Shown here piece after piece: positions 33,812 to 43,398 of a stretch of DNA of 64,000 nucleotides (positions are counted from its first letter, which is position 1; the number at the start of each line of letters is the position of its first letter). The DNA comes from JADKFD01 sp050250665 (GTDB taxonomy: Bacteria > Pseudomonadota > Gammaproteobacteria > Xanthomonadales > SZUA-5), in NCBI GenBank assembly GCA_050250665.1, contig JBFWOF010000034.1:1-64000 (forward strand). The letters are read 5' to 3'. The translations under genes were made by a program, and so were the position numbers. The notes beneath the pieces were generated by a model. It did not search any database, was not told the origin of the DNA, and saw nothing but the letters and a program-made list of their open reading frames with translations.

Positions 33812-36271
33812 ATGAAACTGCGCTCGCTGTCGATTTTTTCAATCACGCTCACCAGCCTGGTATTCACCGCTGGCGTGGATGCACAGGTCGTTCCCGACGA
33901 CGAACCCGACGCCCCGGTCGCAGCCCTGCGCGGCCGTGGCATCGACAAGGAAGAGTACCTGCTCGAGCGTGCCCGGCAGATCGGTGCCATGCGCGGTGTC
34001 GAAGAGGGCAAGGTCGTCGATCCGCAGTGGCGCGTGCAAGCCGTCCGCAGTCTCGACGCACAGTTGCGCAGTGTCAGTGGTGGCCCAGCCTGGACTGAGG
34101 TGGGACCCATGCCCATACCCAACGGGCAGACCGTGGGTACGACGACCCCGGTGTCGGGTCGGGTCATTTCCATCGCCGTGCATCCGAGCAACCCGGACAT
34201 GGTGTTCGTCGGCACCGCCAGCGGCGGACTGTATCGCTCCAGCAACGGTGGGACGACCTGGGTGCCCCTGATGGACAATGCGCTCAGCCTGTCGATCGGC
34301 GCACTGGCCATTCCGGCGACCCAGACCGACACGCTGTATGTGGGTACCGGTGAGCACAATTTTTCGGCCGACAGTTTCTTCGGCGTGGGTGTTTATCGAA
34401 TCACCAACGCGACCTCCGCTACGCCGACGATCGCCGGGCCCTTCAATCTAGACGGCGGCGGCCAGGATGTATTCACCGGGCGCGGCATCAGCGAGATCCA
34501 GGTGCATCCCACCAATCCCGACATCATCTTTGTCGGCACCACCTCCGGTATTTCCGGCATCGGTGGCACGCCCAATCCCACATTGCCGTCCAGAGGCGTC
34601 TATCGGTCGGTCAACGCCACATCGGCCAATCCGGTATTCGAGAAACTCACCGGATTGGCAGGAAACGCGAATGCCAGCGTCCGCGACATCGTGCTCGATC
34701 CGGGCAATCCCGATCTGCTGATCGCCGGCGTGGTGGCCGGGGGTGGCACCGGTGGTCTGTACACCTCGACCAATGCGCTTGCCGCCAGCCCCACCTTTAC
34801 CCAGACCCAGGTGTTCCCTGGCTCTGGCACCAGCGATCTGACCTCGGAATTCGCCCTCGGCCGCGTTGCCGGCAACCCCAATCCTGTGATCTATGCCGGT
34901 GTAGGCGACGGCGGCGGTCGGGTGCTGATCAGCAACGACAACGGCGCGACCTGGACCCAGCAGATCGACAACAACTTCTGCACACCGCAGTGCTTCTACA
35001 ACATTGCCATCGAGGTCGATCCGGTCGATCCCACCCGGGTCTACATCGGCGGTGCACCGTCCACGCCCTTTGCCATTTCCACCAACAGCGGCACCTCGTT
35101 TTCGAACAGTGACAACGGACTGCATGTCGATTCCCACGTTATCGCCGTGTCCAGGTCCGATCCCAATGTGGTCTATTTCGGGTCCGACGGCGGCATCTAC
35201 CGATCGAACAACAAGGGCGTGAACTGGACGCCGCTCAACAACAGTACGTTCAGTGCCACCCAGTTCATGAGTATCGCCACCCATCCCACCGATCCCGAGT
35301 TGATGATCGGCGGTACCCAGGACAACGGCACCAACCAGAAGCAGAGCGATGGCTCCTGGCTGCGCGTCGACGGGGGTGACGGCGGCTTCACCGGTATCGA
35401 CCAGAACGCAGCCGACAGCGTCAACGTACGCATGTACCACACCTATTTCAACGCCGCGACCCTGCAAGGCTATGCCACGCGCTCTTCGGTCAGTTCTTCC
35501 TGGGGATTCGTCGGTTGCCAGGCCGCGAACGCGACCGGCAACGGTATCACCTGCAGCGGCTCGATTCTGTTCTATGCCCCGCTGGTGCTCGGCCCCGGCA
35601 CGCCCAATACCGTCTATTACGGCAGCGACCGGCTATATCGTTCGGCGGATACCGGTAACAATCACATCGTGGTCAGTCAGATTCCGATCCGGACCGGCGT
35701 TCCGATCTCGGCCATCGCGATCGCCCCGAACGATGACAATCTGCGCGTGGTCGGTTTGCGCGATGGCGGTCTCTACCGCACCCTGACTGGCGCCGGAGCA
35801 TTGGATGAGTTCGATACGGGCAACGTTATTCCCAATCAGTACATCGGGCGGATTGCCATCGATGGAAACGACAACAACGTGGTCTATGTGGCCCTGTCCG
35901 GCTATGGCGGTGCCGGTCAGAACATCTGGAAGTCGAGCAACTTCCTGTCGGCTACGCCGACCTTCAGTGCTGCCGCCAGCGGTATCCCCAACGTGCCGGT
36001 CAATGCCTTGCTGATCGATCCGGCCGATTCCGCCACGGTTTACGCAGGCACCGATATCGGCGTCTACCGCAGCACCGACAGCGGCGCCAGCTGGAGCCCG
36101 CTGGGCACCGGCCTGCCGCGGGTGCCGGTGTTTGGTCTGGCCTTCAATGGCCCGAACAATCCGGGCGGTCGCGGTCCGCTTCGAGCCGCCACCCACGGGC
36201 GCGGCATCTGGGAAATCAATCTCACGGTAGCCGGTCCCAACATCTTTGCGGATGGATTCGAGGGTCCCTGA
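33812..36271 (+). CDS. Secreted BNR/sialidase-like beta-propeller protein with GFE tail
   Basis: An 819-residue exported protein. The ATG at 33812 is preceded by GAGAAAG and opens a signal peptide (MKLRSLSIFSITLTSLVFTAGVDA). After a charged region (EEYLLERARQIGAMRGVEEG) come many Asp-box/BNR-type repeats: GGLYRSSNGGTTWVPL, RVLISNDNGATWTQQ, GGIYRSNNKGVNWTPL, IGVYRSTDSGASWSPLG, interleaved with HPSNPDMVFVGTASGG-type strands. This is the VPS10/sortilin-like multi-propeller pattern. It lacks the Arg triad of true sialidases, so a binding or structural role is more likely. The C-terminus is GPNIFADGFEGP, the shared tail. Confidence 0.85.
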   Translation: MKLRSLSIFSITLTSLVFTAGVDAQVVPDDEPDAPVAALRGRGIDKEEYLLERARQIGAMRGVEEGKVVDPQWRVQAVRSLDAQLRSVSGGPAWTEVGPMPIPNGQTVGTTTPVSGRVISIAVHPSNPDMVFVGTASGGLYRSSNGGTTWVPLMDNALSLSIGALAIPATQTDTLYVGTGEHNFSADSFFGVGVYRITNATSATPTIAGPFNLDGGGQDVFTGRGISEIQVHPTNPDIIFVGTTSGISGIGGTPNPTLPSRGVYRSVNATSANPVFEKLTGLAGNANASVRDIVLDPGNPDLLIAGVVAGGGTGGLYTSTNALAASPTFTQTQVFPGSGTSDLTSEFALGRVAGNPNPVIYAGVGDGGGRVLISNDNGATWTQQIDNNFCTPQCFYNIAIEVDPVDPTRVYIGGAPSTPFAISTNSGTSFSNSDNGLHVDSHVIAVSRSDPNVVYFGSDGGIYRSNNKGVNWTPLNNSTFSATQFMSIATHPTDPELMIGGTQDNGTNQKQSDGSWLRVDGGDGGFTGIDQNAADSVNVRMYHTYFNAATLQGYATRSSVSSSWGFVGCQAANATGNGITCSGSILFYAPLVLGPGTPNTVYYGSDRLYRSADTGNNHIVVSQIPIRTGVPISAIAIAPNDDNLRVVGLRDGGLYRTLTGAGALDEFDTGNVIPNQYIGRIAIDGNDNNVVYVALSGYGGAGQNIWKSSNFLSATPTFSAAASGIPNVPVNALLIDPADSATVYAGTDIGVYRSTDSGASWSPLGTGLPRVPVFGLAFNGPNNPGGRGPLRAATHGRGIWEINLTVAGPNIFADGFEGP

Positions 36272-36286
36272 GCGAGGCAAAGCGGA

Positions 36287-36340
36287 TTGGCGACAGGACT
36301 GCGTCGCCAACTCGGGCGGGGTCGGCGGGATGCGCCGACC
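36287..36340 (+). terminator. Two tandem hairpins after the propeller gene (candidate terminator)
   Basis: TTGGCGAC...GTCGCCAA (36287-36310) and GGTCGGCG...CGCCGACC (36320-36340) are adjacent inverted repeats 16 bases past the stop codon. No T-run follows, so the terminator call is tentative. Confidence 0.4.
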
Positions 36341-36495
36341 TCCGACCGTGCTCATCGGAAACTTGGCGAGCGCATGTGAGGATGGCTCCACCAAGGCATG
36401 GCATTGATTGCCTTGCCGCGCTCGCAGACAGGCAGACAGGCTCGTCGCGCGCTGTTAACATTCCTTGATCTTCAACTCGGTGCCAGGAAATCTCC

Positions 36496-37323
36496 ATGAC
36501 TCTGCTTCGTCTGCTGCCCATAGCCGCTCTCGCCCTGGTTGCTACCTCCACTTCGGCGCAGGTCGTCGACTATCCCTCCTGGGTTGCCGCGGGGCGTCCT
36601 GATGCCACTGGCGTCGGCGCTCCAGTAGTCAGCAGCCGCGGCACCGTGGTCACCACCTTCAACACGCGAGCCGACTGGCTCACCGCCACTGGCGTGCTGA
36701 TCCTGGAGAACTTCGACAACGGCCTGACCGGTCCCGGTGGCCTGAATTTCTGCAACTCGCCCATGTCGAGCCTGTCGGACGACGACTGCTTTGAACCAGG
36801 CGACCTGATTTCCGGCTTCCAGGTGACGGTCGGCAACAACGGTACCCGCGGCAACTTGCCCCTGGTGGTGCTTGGCGATGGCTTCATTGGCCAGCCGACT
36901 GCCGTTGTCGGTGCGACCACCTTTGCCGACTTCACCATCGTCGAGTTTGGCGAGGCCAATGTCGATGCCGTAGCCTTCAACACCTTCAGTGGCTCGGGCG
37001 GCGGCGGACGCGGTACCACGGGCGTAACCGTACGCCTGTACGATGCTGGCGATGTGCTGATCGACACGCTGAACTACCCGACCACTGCCCCCAATGTCGC
37101 GGCGTTCGTCGGTTTCGTCAGCCCTGTGCCGGTAGCCCGAATGGAAGTCGAAGGTGTCGGCGGTAGCGGTGAGTTGATCGACGGCCTGGCTTTCGGTGCG
37201 CAGGTGCAGGTGGCCAATGTCGCCGTGCCGGTGGGCAGCTTTGGCTTCAATGCGATGCTGATCGGTCTGCTGCTGGCGCTCGGCCTGGTGTTCATTGGCC
37301 GCCAGAGCATGAGCTTGCGCTGA
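36496..37323 (+). CDS. Secreted protein with C-terminal membrane anchor / sorting-like tail
   Basis: A 275-residue exported protein with signal peptide MTLLRLLPIAALALVATSTSA. It contains a beta-rich domain (LILENFDNGLTGPGG, ISGFQVTVGNNG, DFTIVEFGEANVDAVAFNTF, VTVRLYDAGDVLIDTL) resembling lectin-type choice-of-anchor domains. The last 35 residues, VPVGSFGFNAMLIGLLLALG then LVFIGRQSMSLR, are a short motif, a TM helix and a basic tail, like the IPTL/PEP-CTERM sorting layout but with VPVGSFG in place of IPTLxxWG. The ATG at 36496 is 12 bases after GGTGCCAGG. The partner exosortase-like enzyme is not in the window. A hairpin follows the stop. Confidence 0.75.
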   Translation: MTLLRLLPIAALALVATSTSAQVVDYPSWVAAGRPDATGVGAPVVSSRGTVVTTFNTRADWLTATGVLILENFDNGLTGPGGLNFCNSPMSSLSDDDCFEPGDLISGFQVTVGNNGTRGNLPLVVLGDGFIGQPTAVVGATTFADFTIVEFGEANVDAVAFNTFSGSGGGGRGTTGVTVRLYDAGDVLIDTLNYPTTAPNVAAFVGFVSPVPVARMEVEGVGGSGELIDGLAFGAQVQVANVAVPVGSFGFNAMLIGLLLALGLVFIGRQSMSLR

Positions 37324-37795
37324 TCAGGCAACGCAGCCCGGTACTTGATCGGGCTGCGTATCCGCCGCTTGAAGGGATGGACGAGGGCACCAGGCAGCGG
37401 CTCCAAGAGGGGCCTTGCAGGCCTTCGGTGTCCGCCCGACACTGCGCATGGGCCAGAACCCCGGCGTGATTGCGACCCCGCAATTGATCCGCGGGAAGCA
37501 TTTGAGACACATATCGTCAGCAGCACTGGATTGCTTCGTCGCTGCGCTCCTCGCAATGACGCACCAACAAATTGCGACGAAGGTTCATGGAGACCCGCGG
37601 CGGCCCGAAGCTGACCGAGGGCGATGAATCCTCCTGTTGCGCGTAGCCCGTTGTGCCGCGCAGCGGCTCAGCGGGGCTCTTTCGCTTCACTGCCCGGGGA
37701 GCGCTGCGCGCACCTCGGGCTACGCCAGTCGGCCTTGTGCCCGTCGTAGAGCGCGCCCAAATGTCCCGGCTTGCGTGCGTCCTCGACCCGCTCGC
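37324..37795. other. Intergenic between convergent genes, with two dispersed repeats
   Basis: Besides the hairpin at 37331 it holds the half repeat CTGGATTGCTTCGTCGCTGC then GCTCCTCGCAATGACG (37522-37562), shared with 32565. A TAGCCCG palindrome in inverted orientation lies at 37643-37724. Open frames here read through the repeats and are not credible genes. Confidence 0.65.
37331..37359 (+). terminator. Perfect hairpin after the anchored protein gene
   Basis: ACGCAGCCCG and CGGGCTGCGT are perfect 10-bp arms around a 9-base loop, 8 bases past the stop codon at 37323. No T-run follows, so this could be a weak terminator or an RNA-stabilising hairpin. Confidence 0.5.
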
Positions 37796-40537
37796 CTATT
37801 CCATCCCCCACTCGAACAGGCTGTCGCCGCTGAGGTCCAGCGTCATCAGTTCGCCGTCGGCATTCGGGTGGCGGGCGGAGAACACCGCCCGGGTGCCTGA
37901 AACCAGAAAGTTACTGTAGAACTCCAGCGCAGAATCGGGGCCATCTATGGTCGGGGCCGGATAGTAGTTCCCACCCGACCAGAGCACCGGTTCCACGCCT
38001 TCCTCCAGTCCCAGGTAGGCGGCAAACAGGATGCCCGTGCCCGGAATCACCGAAAGGACATCGGGACGAGCGCTGGCTGGGCCTGGTCGCAGAGGCTCGG
38101 CCACCCTGTGCGTACCCGCCACCGTGCCATCGCTTTCCCACAGCTCCAGGCCTTCGGCGTCATCATGGAAAGGGAAATAGACCTTGCCCTCGAAATGCAC
38201 GGGAGACGCACTGAAATAGGCCACTGACCGGCGCTGCGCGGTCGCCAGCACCTGGGCGCCACTCGCATCGATCCGGAAGACGGCCGCAATTCCTTCTCCG
38301 GGCAGACTATCCAGACGATTGAGCACCAGGATGCCGAAGCCATTCGCGTTGACGTAGCTCGGATAGATTTGTGCGGAATCCGGATTTGGAAGTGCAGCCA
38401 GATCTGAAATCTGTTGCGTGCCGGCGGGCGTTCCGTCGGTCATCCACAACGCATAGGGCGTCTTGGTCAGGATCAGCGCGCGCTGGTTGTCCACGGCAAT
38501 CGGCACCGGGGTCGATGACCCGGCGCCGGGATTCAGATCGGCCAGCATGGATGCCGTCTGCGTCTGGATGTCGTACACCCAGGGCTCGGTTCCCAGCATG
38601 GGTACGACGCAGGGGAAGATGATGCGATCGCCTACGGGAACGATGTTGTCCCGACTTTCGAAGGGGCCGGTGCCGGCCTCGGCGCAGCCGGTGTGCCTGA
38701 CTTCCGAACCCGCCGATGTGCCATCGGTGACCAGCAGTCGTACCGTGGTGTCGGTCTGGCGAGCGCCCGCGATCAAACCACTGCCATAGGGGAAAGCCAG
38801 ACCCAGCGCGGTGTCGACCAGACCCGGGTTCAGATCCCCCAGCGAGCGGGCGGTTTCGGTCAAGGCATCATAGTACCAAGGTTCGATGCCGATGGCCGGC
38901 AGCTGCACCGAAATCAGCCCGCCGGTGGCCGTGACCGGTCGCAGGTAGGGCTCATTCATCAGCGCTGCCGGCAGGAGCGGGCGCAGTCGCCTCCAGGTAC
39001 CGGGTCTGGCCCTGCCGAAGTTCGTTTCATAGCTCGCGCCCGGGAACGCGTCAGCAACGATGTCTTGCCCGAAGGCGCCGCTCAAGCCCGGGTTGCTTGA
39101 GCTGTCGCCTTGCGCTTCCATCACTACATGATTCTGGGCCGGATTTCCGTTGCTGAAGAGCAGGCCCGGGGGGCTGGTTCGCAGCAGTTGACCATCGGCT
39201 ACGGGCGTGGCTATCGGGCCAGACAATTGACTCGCCAAGGCGGTGTCTGGCGCCAGAAGCGCGGTGCCTGAAAAACTGCCATCGCTCTGATACACATGCG
39301 TCGACGTGCCATCGCCGGCTGAAAACACGACCCGCATGCCAGCGAGCGCGGGAAATTCCATCGGACCTTCGATCGTGGACACGACACTCTGACCGCCCCC
39401 CGGCATGCGCCAGACTTCTTCAGTGCCGGCGGGCGTGCCATCGGTGCGCATCAGGACCACCACAGAGCTCGCCAGCCTTGCGCTGAACAGCAGCGTGCCG
39501 TTGGCCATGACCGCGTGGCCGCTGTCATAACGGGAATTCTCGGCACCCGGATTGAGATCGCCCAAGGCGCTGGCCGTCGTGCCATTCACAGCCAGCGGCT
39601 CCATGCCGGTCGATGCTTCGCGGCGCCAGGCGATCAGGCGGCCGCCGACCTCGGCAACCAGAGCCAGATCGGCCGCCGCGGCGACCTCGGTGTTGGCAAT
39701 CGCGATCAGGGTCTCGGTGGCGACATCGAGCCTGTAGATTCGGCACAGGTTGATGGAAGGACAGGCTGCAAACCAGACCGTGCCATTGGCCCCGATCCGG
39801 AAGTCATAGGGTTCCGAGCCATCCGGGCCGGTTCTCAATTCGCTCAACAGATGGGTGCCGGCTGCACTGCCGTCGCTGATCCAGGGTTCGACGCCGCTGT
39901 TGCCATCATTGCCTGCAAAAACAACCCGGCCAGCACTTGCTACGCCGCCACCAGAGCCAACGCCCGAACCGGTGGGGTTGAGATCCATGATCAAATTCAG
40001 GGAATTGCAATCTGACAGATAGAGTTCGATCCCGGAATCCGAATGTTCGAGTTGCAGTACGGTCTGATTGCCAATCGCGCCAAATTGTTTCAGGAAGGCG
40101 CTTGGCAGTCCCCTGAACCCGGGTACCAGATCGCGCACCATCCGGGTGCCCTGCAGGGTGCCGTCGCTGCACCACAGTTCCCGGCCGAAAGATCCATCGT
40201 CAGCCAGAAAGGCTGCCTGGCCGTTGACAGGCACTACGAAAGGGCCGGTGGCGAACGCGGATGAAGGGTAAATCCTGGCCAGCCGGTAGGTGCCGGCATC
40301 GGTTCCATCGCTGCGCCAGAGATCTCGTGTGACATACAAGCTGAGGGGTGCACCGTTGCCGCCTTCCAGCACGCCGACGCTGTTGGTTCCGCTGGACTGA
40401 CGATTCGCCGGCCACTCCTCCGTACGAAAATCTGCCAACAGCTGCGGGCGCAGTGGGCCGATCGGCGGCGCCGCCTGTGTCAGCGGGGCAGGCAACATCA
40501 GGCTCAGCAACAGCAGGGAGCGGTAAACAGGTGTCAT
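37796..40537 (-). CDS. Secreted ELWxSDGT repeat protein
   Basis: A 913-residue exported protein with signal peptide MTPVYRSLLLLSLMLPAPLTQA from the ATG at 40537. A TTG nine codons upstream (40564) has the stronger ribosome site GGAGGAGG 10 bases ahead and may be the true start. Repeats of about 45-55 residues carry the phrase LWxSDGTxxGT: RDLWRSDGTDAGT, ELWCSDGTLQGT, EPWISDGSAAGT, LWMTDGTPAGTQ, ELWESDGTVAGT, among others. This ELWxSDGT family forms extracellular beta-propellers. The C-terminus GDSLFEWGME may be a diverged version of the GFE tail. It is transcribed toward the convergent 36496 gene. No enzyme residues are evident. Confidence 0.82.
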   Translation of the reverse strand: MTPVYRSLLLLSLMLPAPLTQAAPPIGPLRPQLLADFRTEEWPANRQSSGTNSVGVLEGGNGAPLSLYVTRDLWRSDGTDAGTYRLARIYPSSAFATGPFVVPVNGQAAFLADDGSFGRELWCSDGTLQGTRMVRDLVPGFRGLPSAFLKQFGAIGNQTVLQLEHSDSGIELYLSDCNSLNLIMDLNPTGSGVGSGGGVASAGRVVFAGNDGNSGVEPWISDGSAAGTHLLSELRTGPDGSEPYDFRIGANGTVWFAACPSINLCRIYRLDVATETLIAIANTEVAAAADLALVAEVGGRLIAWRREASTGMEPLAVNGTTASALGDLNPGAENSRYDSGHAVMANGTLLFSARLASSVVVLMRTDGTPAGTEEVWRMPGGGQSVVSTIEGPMEFPALAGMRVVFSAGDGTSTHVYQSDGSFSGTALLAPDTALASQLSGPIATPVADGQLLRTSPPGLLFSNGNPAQNHVVMEAQGDSSSNPGLSGAFGQDIVADAFPGASYETNFGRARPGTWRRLRPLLPAALMNEPYLRPVTATGGLISVQLPAIGIEPWYYDALTETARSLGDLNPGLVDTALGLAFPYGSGLIAGARQTDTTVRLLVTDGTSAGSEVRHTGCAEAGTGPFESRDNIVPVGDRIIFPCVVPMLGTEPWVYDIQTQTASMLADLNPGAGSSTPVPIAVDNQRALILTKTPYALWMTDGTPAGTQQISDLAALPNPDSAQIYPSYVNANGFGILVLNRLDSLPGEGIAAVFRIDASGAQVLATAQRRSVAYFSASPVHFEGKVYFPFHDDAEGLELWESDGTVAGTHRVAEPLRPGPASARPDVLSVIPGTGILFAAYLGLEEGVEPVLWSGGNYYPAPTIDGPDSALEFYSNFLVSGTRAVFSARHPNADGELMTLDLSGDSLFEWGME

Positions 40538-40721
40538 GAGGATGGCTGTTGAAATTGGTAACAATTGATAATAGCCTCCTCCCCGGAATCGGGCTACGAC
40601 GTCGCGCTATCCAGCCGCACCCGGCACTCGAGTGGTGTACGGAAGTCACGCGCTTGCAGGAACTTTGCAGGTCGCGGTCCATCCAATCCTGCTTGCAAGA
40701 CTCAGATGGCCTCGATCACGG

Positions 40722-41399
40722 ATGATTGAACTCAAGTCGCTGACGCGCCGCTATCAGATGGGCAGCACCACGGTGATGGCGCTGGCAGGGATTGATCTGC
40801 GCATCGGCGCGGGTGAGTTCGTCGCCATCACCGGGCCCTCGGGTTCGGGCAAGTCCAGCCTGCTCAACCTGATCGGCTGTCTGGACAGGCCCAGCAGTGG
40901 TCACTATCTGCTCGATGGTACCGACGTGGCCACGCTGGCCGATGACCGCATCAGTGGATTGCGCAATCGCCAGATCGGTTTTGTCTTCCAGAGCTTCTTC
41001 CTGTTGCCGCGCTTGAGCGTGCTGGAAAACGTGCTCTTGCCCTTGCGCTTTGCCGATGCGCCCGACCCGCAGGCGGAGGCGCGCGCCCGGACGCTGCTCG
41101 ATCGGGTCGGCTTGAGTGAGCGCCTGGGTCATCGGCCCAGCGAGCTGTCGGGTGGCCAGCAGCAGCGCGCTGCCATTGCCCGCGCACTGATCCGGCAGCC
41201 GGCGGTGCTGTTGGCCGATGAGCCCACCGGCAATCTCGATTCGCGCAGCGCCGCTGACGTGCTCGGGTTGTTCGACGAACTGCATGCCGAGGGCCAAACC
41301 ATTGTGCTGGTGACCCACGACGCCGAGGTCGCGGCGCGGGCGCCGCGGCATGTGCAGCTGCGTGATGGACTGATCGAGAGGGATGATGCGCGTGGCTGA
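40722..41399 (+). CDS. ABC transporter ATP-binding protein (MacB/LolD type)
   Basis: A 225-residue cytoplasmic ATPase. The ATG at 40722 begins MIELKSLTRRYQMGSTTVMA; upstream in-frame sequence looks non-coding. Walker A is GPSGSGKSS, the Q-loop is FVFQSFFLLP, the ABC signature is LSGGQQQRAAIARAL, Walker B is AVLLADEPTGNLD, and the switch histidine is in LVTHDAE. The FFLLPRLSVLENVLLPL segment is typical of the MacB/LolD/FtsE group that drives tripartite or lipoprotein-type exporters. It is the first gene of a four-gene operon with two adaptors and an FtsX-type permease, and the next gene starts inside its 3' end. Confidence 0.94.
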   Translation: MIELKSLTRRYQMGSTTVMALAGIDLRIGAGEFVAITGPSGSGKSSLLNLIGCLDRPSSGHYLLDGTDVATLADDRISGLRNRQIGFVFQSFFLLPRLSVLENVLLPLRFADAPDPQAEARARTLLDRVGLSERLGHRPSELSGGQQQRAAIARALIRQPAVLLADEPTGNLDSRSAADVLGLFDELHAEGQTIVLVTHDAEVAARAPRHVQLRDGLIERDDARG

Positions 41400-43398
41400 A
41401 ATCGGTTTGGCCTGGAAACGGACGCGACCAGCGATGCCGTCTGCCCCTGTGAGCGAGATCGCGGACGAAGTCCGCTCCCACAGGAGCGCGCCCTACTGTG
41501 GGAGCGGACTCTGTCCGCGATGGCTCTGGCTGTTGCTTCTGCTCAGCGGCGCCGTGATGGCCCAGCCAGACACCAGTCCGGCGGTCATCAGCGGCGAGAT
41601 CTATGCCCGCGACGCGCAGCCGATCCTGACGCCGCCTTCCGATTCCTCGCCGGTGGTGCTGCGCAGCTTCGTCGCCGAAGGCGAATCGGTGCGCGAGGGG
41701 GATGTGGTACTCAGCATCGACGGAGGCCAGGCGGCCAGCAACACCCGTCAGTTCAAGTCCGAGCGCCTGCAGGCGGCGGCGCGCGCCGACAAGGAAGTGG
41801 CCGAGCTGGAAGTGACCGCCATCGATGCCGAGCGCAAGCTGCGGATCGCCCAGGCGACCCTGGACAAGGCCAGGATCGATGCCGCCATTCCCAGGGAGCA
41901 TCTGGCGGCGCTTGACTTCGATCGTTATCGCGGCGCCCTGCAGCAGGCCGAGCGTGAGCTCGAGGTCGCACGCAACGAGTGGCAGGCGGCAGTCACCGCT
42001 GTGACCCGACGTCGCGAAGATCGCCAGATCGAGCTGGCGCAGTTCGACGAGAAGATCGCCTACTGGGAAGCCCAGGCACACGCCTCGGAAGTCCGCGCGG
42101 AACGCGCTGGGGTAGTCGTGCATGGATTCGACAAATGGCGCGGCAACCGTTTCGACGAGGGTTCGTCGAGCTACCCCGGCCAGCGCGTCGGTGACGTGAT
42201 CGGCGCCGGTCAGGCGCGTCTGGGTGTGCGCGCCTACGCCCTGGAAGTCGACCGTCGCGCTTTCAGCGTCGGCGATCCGGTGCAGCTGTATTTCGACTCG
42301 GCGCCGGGACGTGTGCAGGCTGCGCAGATCTCGCGGATTGCCGGCGCACCACAGGCGAAGGCCGAATGGGGTGAGGGACGTTACTTTCAGATCGACATCG
42401 AGCTACCCGAGAGTTTCAACCTGCCGCTGCGCTCGGGCAGCAGCGTGCGCGTGGTCAAGGGTGAAGCCTCGCCAACGCCGGCTGCGTTCGAGCTGGCGGC
42501 TACCCGTCGTTTCGAAGGCGAGATCGTTGCGCTGGAGTCCAGCGCCATTTCGCCGCCGGCCATCGAAAATCTGTGGCAGCTGACACTGACCCAGCTGGTA
42601 CCGGATGGCAGCGCGGTGACCGAGGGCCAGGTGGTCGCCGAGTTCGATGGCAGCGATCTGATGCGGCAGCTGGCCGAGAAGCAGGGCAGCCTCAACGAAA
42701 AGCGCTCGCAGCTGGAACGGCTGCGGCTGGAGCTGGCCGAACGCGAGCGCACCGAGCGTATCGCCACCGCGGAGCAGGCGGCGGCGCTGGAGAAGGCACG
42801 GCGCAAAGCCTCGCAGCCGGCCACGCTGCTGTCGGCGATGGCCTATCGCAAGCTGGCCATCGAGCGGGTTCAGGCCGAGGCCGAGATGGATATCGTGACC
42901 CGTCGCGAGGCGCTTGCGGCGCGGCAGCGCCAGGCGGAGCGCGAAGAACTGGAGGCCGGTGTCGATCTGCTGGAACAGGAAGTGGCGACGCTCAGCGAGG
43001 GCCTGGGGGCGCTCAGCATCAAGGCGCCGCGTGCCGGCGTGATGCTGCACCTGAGCAACTGGCAGGGCGAGAAGTTCGATGTGGGTTCCAGCGTATTCCG
43101 CGGCATGGCAGTCGCCCAGATTCCCGATCTGTCGCGGTTGGCCGTGAGCATGCAGGTGCCCGAGCGGCAGATCGAACGCGTGCAGATCGGACAGAAAGTG
43201 CAGGTCAGTGTCGAGGGCGGCGCGGTGTCGGCGCTGTCGGGCACGGTGCAGGAAATTGGCCGGGTGGTGCGTTCGCGCTCACGCGCCAATCCGATCCCGG
43301 TGATCGATGTGCGCATCGATCTGGATCGAATTCCTGAAGGCGCCAAGCTGAAGCCCGGGCTGCCGGTGCGGGTCGATCTGGAGGCCAAGTCGACATGA
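41383..43398 (+). CDS. Double-length periplasmic adaptor (HlyD/RND-MFP type), with a REP pair inside its N-terminus
   Basis: A 671-residue adaptor. It starts at ATG 41383 within the end of the ATPase gene. Residues 47-60 (WLWLLLLLSGAVMA) are the signal-peptide core, but residues 25-47 are encoded by a REP-type palindrome pair. The mature part contains two adaptor modules in tandem. In module 1, AEGESVREGDVVLSIDG and RAGVVVHGFDKWRGNRFDEG flank a long hairpin. In module 2, PDGSAVTEGQVVAEFDG and RAGVMLHLSNWQGEKFDVG flank a second coiled-coil. Both have following beta-barrel strands (RVVRSRSRANPIPVIDVRID). A normal adaptor has one such module. It links the inner-membrane pump to an outer-membrane channel. 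The stop overlaps the next start (ATGA). Confidence 0.83.
   Translation: MMRVAEIGLAWKRTRPAMPSAPVSEIADEVRSHRSAPYCGSGLCPRWLWLLLLLSGAVMAQPDTSPAVISGEIYARDAQPILTPPSDSSPVVLRSFVAEGESVREGDVVLSIDGGQAASNTRQFKSERLQAAARADKEVAELEVTAIDAERKLRIAQATLDKARIDAAIPREHLAALDFDRYRGALQQAERELEVARNEWQAAVTAVTRRREDRQIELAQFDEKIAYWEAQAHASEVRAERAGVVVHGFDKWRGNRFDEGSSSYPGQRVGDVIGAGQARLGVRAYALEVDRRAFSVGDPVQLYFDSAPGRVQAAQISRIAGAPQAKAEWGEGRYFQIDIELPESFNLPLRSGSSVRVVKGEASPTPAAFELAATRRFEGEIVALESSAISPPAIENLWQLTLTQLVPDGSAVTEGQVVAEFDGSDLMRQLAEKQGSLNEKRSQLERLRLELAERERTERIATAEQAAALEKARRKASQPATLLSAMAYRKLAIERVQAEAEMDIVTRREALAARQRQAEREELEAGVDLLEQEVATLSEGLGALSIKAPRAGVMLHLSNWQGEKFDVGSSVFRGMAVAQIPDLSRLAVSMQVPERQIERVQIGQKVQVSVEGGAVSALSGTVQEIGRVVRSRSRANPIPVIDVRIDLDRIPEGAKLKPGLPVRVDLEAKST
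41457..41522. repeat. REP palindrome pair inside a coding sequence
   Basis: GATCGCGGACGAAGTCCGCT then CCCAC (left element), an AGGAGCGCGCCCTACT spacer, then GTGGGAGCGGACTCTGTCCG then CGATG (right element) form a head-to-head pair of GTGGGAGCGG-type repeats. The pair is 66 bp, a multiple of three, and leaves the adaptor gene open. The right element matches the one at 26447. Confidence 0.88.

Noticed and set aside
33812..36271. True sialidase
   Set aside because: BNR-type repeats are clear, but no catalytic Arg triad or Asp/Tyr-Glu arrangement could be identified.
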